Assembly: GCA_001949185.1 (NCBI GenBank)
Contig: BDGG01000010.1
Location: forward strand, 1,249,773-1,313,772
Reading direction: 5' to 3'
DNA: 64,000 nucleotides
Source: Ramazzottius varieornatus
Lineage: Eukaryota; Tardigrada; Eutardigrada; Parachela; Ramazzottiidae
Positions 61,192 to 64,000 of this stretch are shown in pieces. Position 1 is the first letter of the stretch; the number at the start of each line of letters is the position of its first letter. A model generated the notes under the pieces. The model saw only the letters and a list, made by a program, of their open reading frames with translations. It made no database searches and had not been told where the DNA came from. The translations under genes and the position numbers were made by a program.

Positions 61192-61440
61192 TCAAGACTG
61201 AAGAGTCAGTTTAACTCCTCTTCTCCAGCAGATCGCATTCTCTTTCAGATCTTCCGTGGTTCCGACAGCAGCTTCTCCCTTGAACGGGATTGTATCGGAA
61301 AGCTCGTACTGTTCACTGATTCCGAGAAGCCGTATCGCGCAGCGATGTCCTTCAATGTGGAGAAGTAAGTACGTAATCTCGCCAATAACGGTCAATTCGT
61401 TGCCTTCAATATCAAGCATGGGCAACCGGTGCCGTTTCAT
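61192..61440 (-). CDS. Hypothetical 82-residue ORF
   Basis: ATG 61440 to a stop at 61192. It contains ELTVIGEITYLLLHIEG and EQYELSDTIPFKGE. An acceptor-like CTTTAG is about 10 nt before the ATG. The plus strand over 61232-61366 is also exon-like (strong GTAAGT donor at 61367), so strand and reality are both open. Confidence 0.28.
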   Translation of the reverse strand: MKRHRLPMLDIEGNELTVIGEITYLLLHIEGHRCAIRLLGISEQYELSDTIPFKGEAAVGTTEDLKENAICWRRGVKLTLQS

Positions 61441-61885
61441 GGCGTGCTCTCTAAAGCTTTTATGCAGACCTGTTCCCGGGATTGATGTATGTTCCTTTAT
61501 CTCTTCTTCTTTGCGTTGAGAGATGCTAGTAGCATTTGCTGGCGTAACCTGCTTTCTGTTCAGAACGGAGAAGAATGAAACTTTGGAGTGTCGCGCATGA
61601 CGTCACTTTGTGGGATCCTGCCTGGACCGTGTCAAAGTCAATAAAGGAAGGTGGCGTGGTTGTCTATCAACCCGCTTTTTTGTGTTTGTACTCTACAACA
61701 GCGCCCTCTGTCTCACCGTGGTGAGGAGTCAGGTGTGGTGATTTTCGTCAGTACGACGCGAACGGCCCTTCCAATCAATCGTAGGAGACGAATTTGATTG
61801 TTGAATTTGAAACGATGCAAATGACTCATTTGGCACACAAAAGTTTTGGAGGCATTTCCTTCAGAATTTCGAACTTTCAGGAGTT

Positions 61886-62221
61886 TCAAACTTTAACGCT
61901 TTCAGGAACTGGAGACGTTGGGAAATCATCGTGTACTCTATGCTCCTTTGCTGAAAACATTCTGTCGTTCCTCGTGGAACCGTTGAAATTGTAACACTGT
62001 TCTGTTTGCAGGATTGTTCTCCGTAACGCTTCTGCCTGATCGGAAATTCGCAGCCACAACCGTTGGGCAAAGGACCACTGGATGCGGAGCACTTTCGCGA
62101 TCATTTGTCCCTGTAAGTACTGCGAGAGCGCAGAAAGGTCTGTCATAGGCATTCCTAGGAGACATTCTGCGTTTAATGGCTGATTTCGAGCGAAGCTGAG
62201 CTTTGTGGTGGTAGACTTCAT
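61886..62221 (-). CDS. Hypothetical 111-residue ORF
   Basis: ATG 62221 to a stop at 61886. The first 70 residues have an amphipathic, protein-like pattern (ALSQYLQGQMIAKVLRIQW, LRISDQAEALRR); the rest may be intron. It would be divergent from topoisomerase II with about 300 bp between starts. No family recognised. Confidence 0.3.
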   Translation of the reverse strand: MKSTTTKLSFARNQPLNAECLLGMPMTDLSALSQYLQGQMIAKVLRIQWSFAQRLWLRISDQAEALRRTILQTEQCYNFNGSTRNDRMFSAKEHRVHDDFPTSPVPESVKV

Positions 62222-62522
62222 TAGAGGTGAATTCAAGGGCTTCGGGAATTAAATTTTGATTCCCTACGAGGCTGATTTCAAATCGGAGTAACTTGACAAG
62301 CTTTATACCACCATGAGTATGATGATGTGTCTCCGCAAAAGATCAGGGAGTAGTCCGGAGAAAATGGTGTGTAGGGCAGTTTCAAGCGGTGGTGACAACG
62401 GTTCAACGGCTAATTTTCAAAATGATCGAAGCCTTCGCAATCCCAACTGCCGTCAGCTTTCCTGGCGCGTTGTTTTATGGCCTGGTTGCTTCTAGAGTTC
62501 TGTGCTAACTCGGCGGTTGAAG

Positions 62523-64000
62523 ATGTCGTCGAGCGACGAGATGGAGCCCACACCGGTCAAGACCACTCCCAAGAAGAAGACGGGCAAACAGGCCCAGACT
62601 GTGGAGGAGCAGTATGTCAAGTTGAAGCTTGATGAGCAGATTCTGCTACGTCCGGACACCTATATTGGTTCTATTGCCACGGCAGAGAAAGTGGTAAGAT
62701 TAACGTAACATGGCCCGTTCTGCCCATGTAGTTGGGATTTGGGAGATGAGTAAACAAAATGTAGAAGATGGTTATCTCAAGTGGCGCACGTTTTCCTTGT
62801 TACTGGCCGGAAGGGTGCGTCACTCTAGATGGCAATCTTGTCTGTTGGTTGGCCAGCTCCCATTCGTCGTTAGTGCGCGTGGAATACGTGAAGCAATCAT
62901 CTGTTATGATTCTCTGCTTACAGAAAATGAGAATAGTGGACTTGAAAGAATTGAAGATCATCGAGGCGAAGATCGACTACGTTCCTGGCTTGTACAAGAT
63001 CTTTGACGAGATCGTGGTCAATGCAGCGGATAACAAACAGCGCGATCCGAAGATGGACAGGCTGGAAATTACGATTGAGCAGTAAGCGATGGCTGCTGTG
63101 TGCACAATATGTACGATCGAATGGAAGAAAATGAGATACCGGTCTAATGTTTGTAGGGAAAATAACGTGATCTCGGTGTTCAACAACGGAAGAGGCATTC
63201 CCATCACCAAACACGCGAAAGAAAAAGTCTGGATCCCAACCATGATTTTCGGTCATCTCCTGACATCGTCGAACTATCAAGACGATGACAAGAAGGTTGT
63301 AGGGGGTCGAAATGGGTACGGAGCGAAGCTGTGTAATCTGTTCTCGACGAAGTTTACAGTGGAGACAGCTTGCAAGAAGGGTGCCAACTACCCAGCTAAG
63401 ATCTTCAAGCAGGTACGGTACTTCACCAATAAAGCTTTATGTCCGAAACGATGTCTTACGTTGTTATATGGTTTTTCGATAGACATGGGAGCAGAACATG
63501 AAAGTCGGAGAAGAAAACTTCCAGATTCTGGCCAACGAAGACAGGAAAGAGTACACCAAAGTCACCTTCCAGCCAGATCTGCGCCGCTTCAACATGGAGA
63601 AGTTGGACGACCATATCGCTGGTCTGATGGCACGACGAGCTTTCGACTTGGCGGGAACATGTAAAGGTGTCAAAGTCAAGCTCAACACCAAGGAAATCAA
63701 GGTAATGTACCACCTCCGTTACTGTAAGTGTCGTGTTGACTAATTTGCGGTTTTCGTATAGGTGAACGGCTTCGAAGACTACGTCAAATTCCTCGTCAAA
63801 GACGCCAAAGACGAGTACGACAACCCGATCGAGAAGATTGCTTTCGCCAGGTCTGACCCCATCAAAGTGACCAACGAAGACGGCAAAGAGATCTCGCAGG
63901 TTCGCTGGGAAGTGGCTTGCGTGCCGAGTACGAACGGAGAGTTCCAGCAAGTTAGCTTCGTCAACAGTATCGCCACCACGAAGGTACCGTATATCTAGAA
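62523..64000 (+). CDS. Top2: DNA topoisomerase II, N-terminal part (runs off window)
   Basis: Five exons lie in the window (62523-62693, 62924-63081, 63157-63412, 63483-63701, 63762-63983), then a GTACCG donor at 63984. The enzyme passes one DNA duplex through another using ATP, in the nucleus. The GHKL ATPase domain is clear: RPDTYIGSI, FDEIVVNAADNKQRDP with the Mg-binding Asn, NNGRGIP, and the ATP-loop GGRNGYGAKLCN, then KFTVETACKKG and FQPDLRRFNM. Exon 5 enters the transducer domain (VSFVNSIATTK, with the K-loop region following). The short acidic/basic N-tail is normal. An acceptor (TTCTAG) lies about 28 nt before the ATG. Intron 1 carries a MITE. Confidence 0.97.
62765..62865. mobile_element. 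MITE family A copy
   Basis: In topoisomerase II intron 1. AAGATGGTTATCTCAAGTGG at the left pairs with GTGCGTCACTCTAGATGGC and CAATCTTG at the right; a TTGTTACTGGCCGGAA loop lies between. Confidence 0.82.

Overview
The window is nuclear DNA of an animal. Almost every gene is broken into short exons joined by small GT-AG introns (the smallest is 48 nt, many are 50-110 nt), and the proteins belong to animal families: polycystin-2, protein kinase N, reticulon, an RBM24/RBM38 RNA-binding protein, kynureninase, MDH1B, SMG6. GC content looks intermediate, genes are packed tightly on both strands, and the code is standard. This fits a compact invertebrate genome. A tardigrade or a small-genome flatworm-like animal are guesses only; nothing here proves the phylum.

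Layout. 0-6 kb: the 3' part of an uncharacterised, possibly secreted protein gene (-), a C22orf39-like gene (-), and an EXD1/Egalitarian-like exonuclease-fold gene (+). 6-14 kb: polycystin-2 (+) converging on eEF2 (-). 16-21 kb: protein kinase N (+). 21.6-25.1 kb: a four-TM PPxY protein (-), one 5S rRNA gene (+) and a reticulon (-). 26.5-29.8 kb: a Gly-rich ORF (+) and an atypical dual-specificity phosphatase (+). 31.8-36.7 kb: kynureninase (+) and MDH1B (+). 37.3-48.2 kb: RBM24/38 (-) and NADPH-cytochrome P450 reductase (-). 49.4-56.9 kb: the NMD endonuclease SMG6 (+, 21 exons). 58-61 kb: a chromo-barrel protein (+) and an uncharacterised acidic nuclear-type protein (-). 62.5-64 kb: the 5' half of the ATPase region of DNA topoisomerase II (+), running off the window.

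The genes are mostly unrelated housekeeping or signalling functions and do not form a pathway. The shared theme is genome structure. At least a dozen copies of one short inverted-repeat element (a MITE family marked by a GCGCCACTT core) sit in introns and gaps and account for much of the length of the longer introns. A second set of about 50-bp palindromes with ACCTGCATAC-like ends sits in introns of PKN, SMG6 and RBM24. Many start codons lie just downstream of a strong 3' splice acceptor, so either 5'-UTR introns or spliced-leader trans-splicing is common.

Exon joins were read by eye. They were kept when splice sites, reading phase and family similarity agreed; for the large conserved genes the summed exons are an exact multiple of three. 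I found no CRISPR array, operon or complete autonomous transposon, and no clearly unprecedented system.
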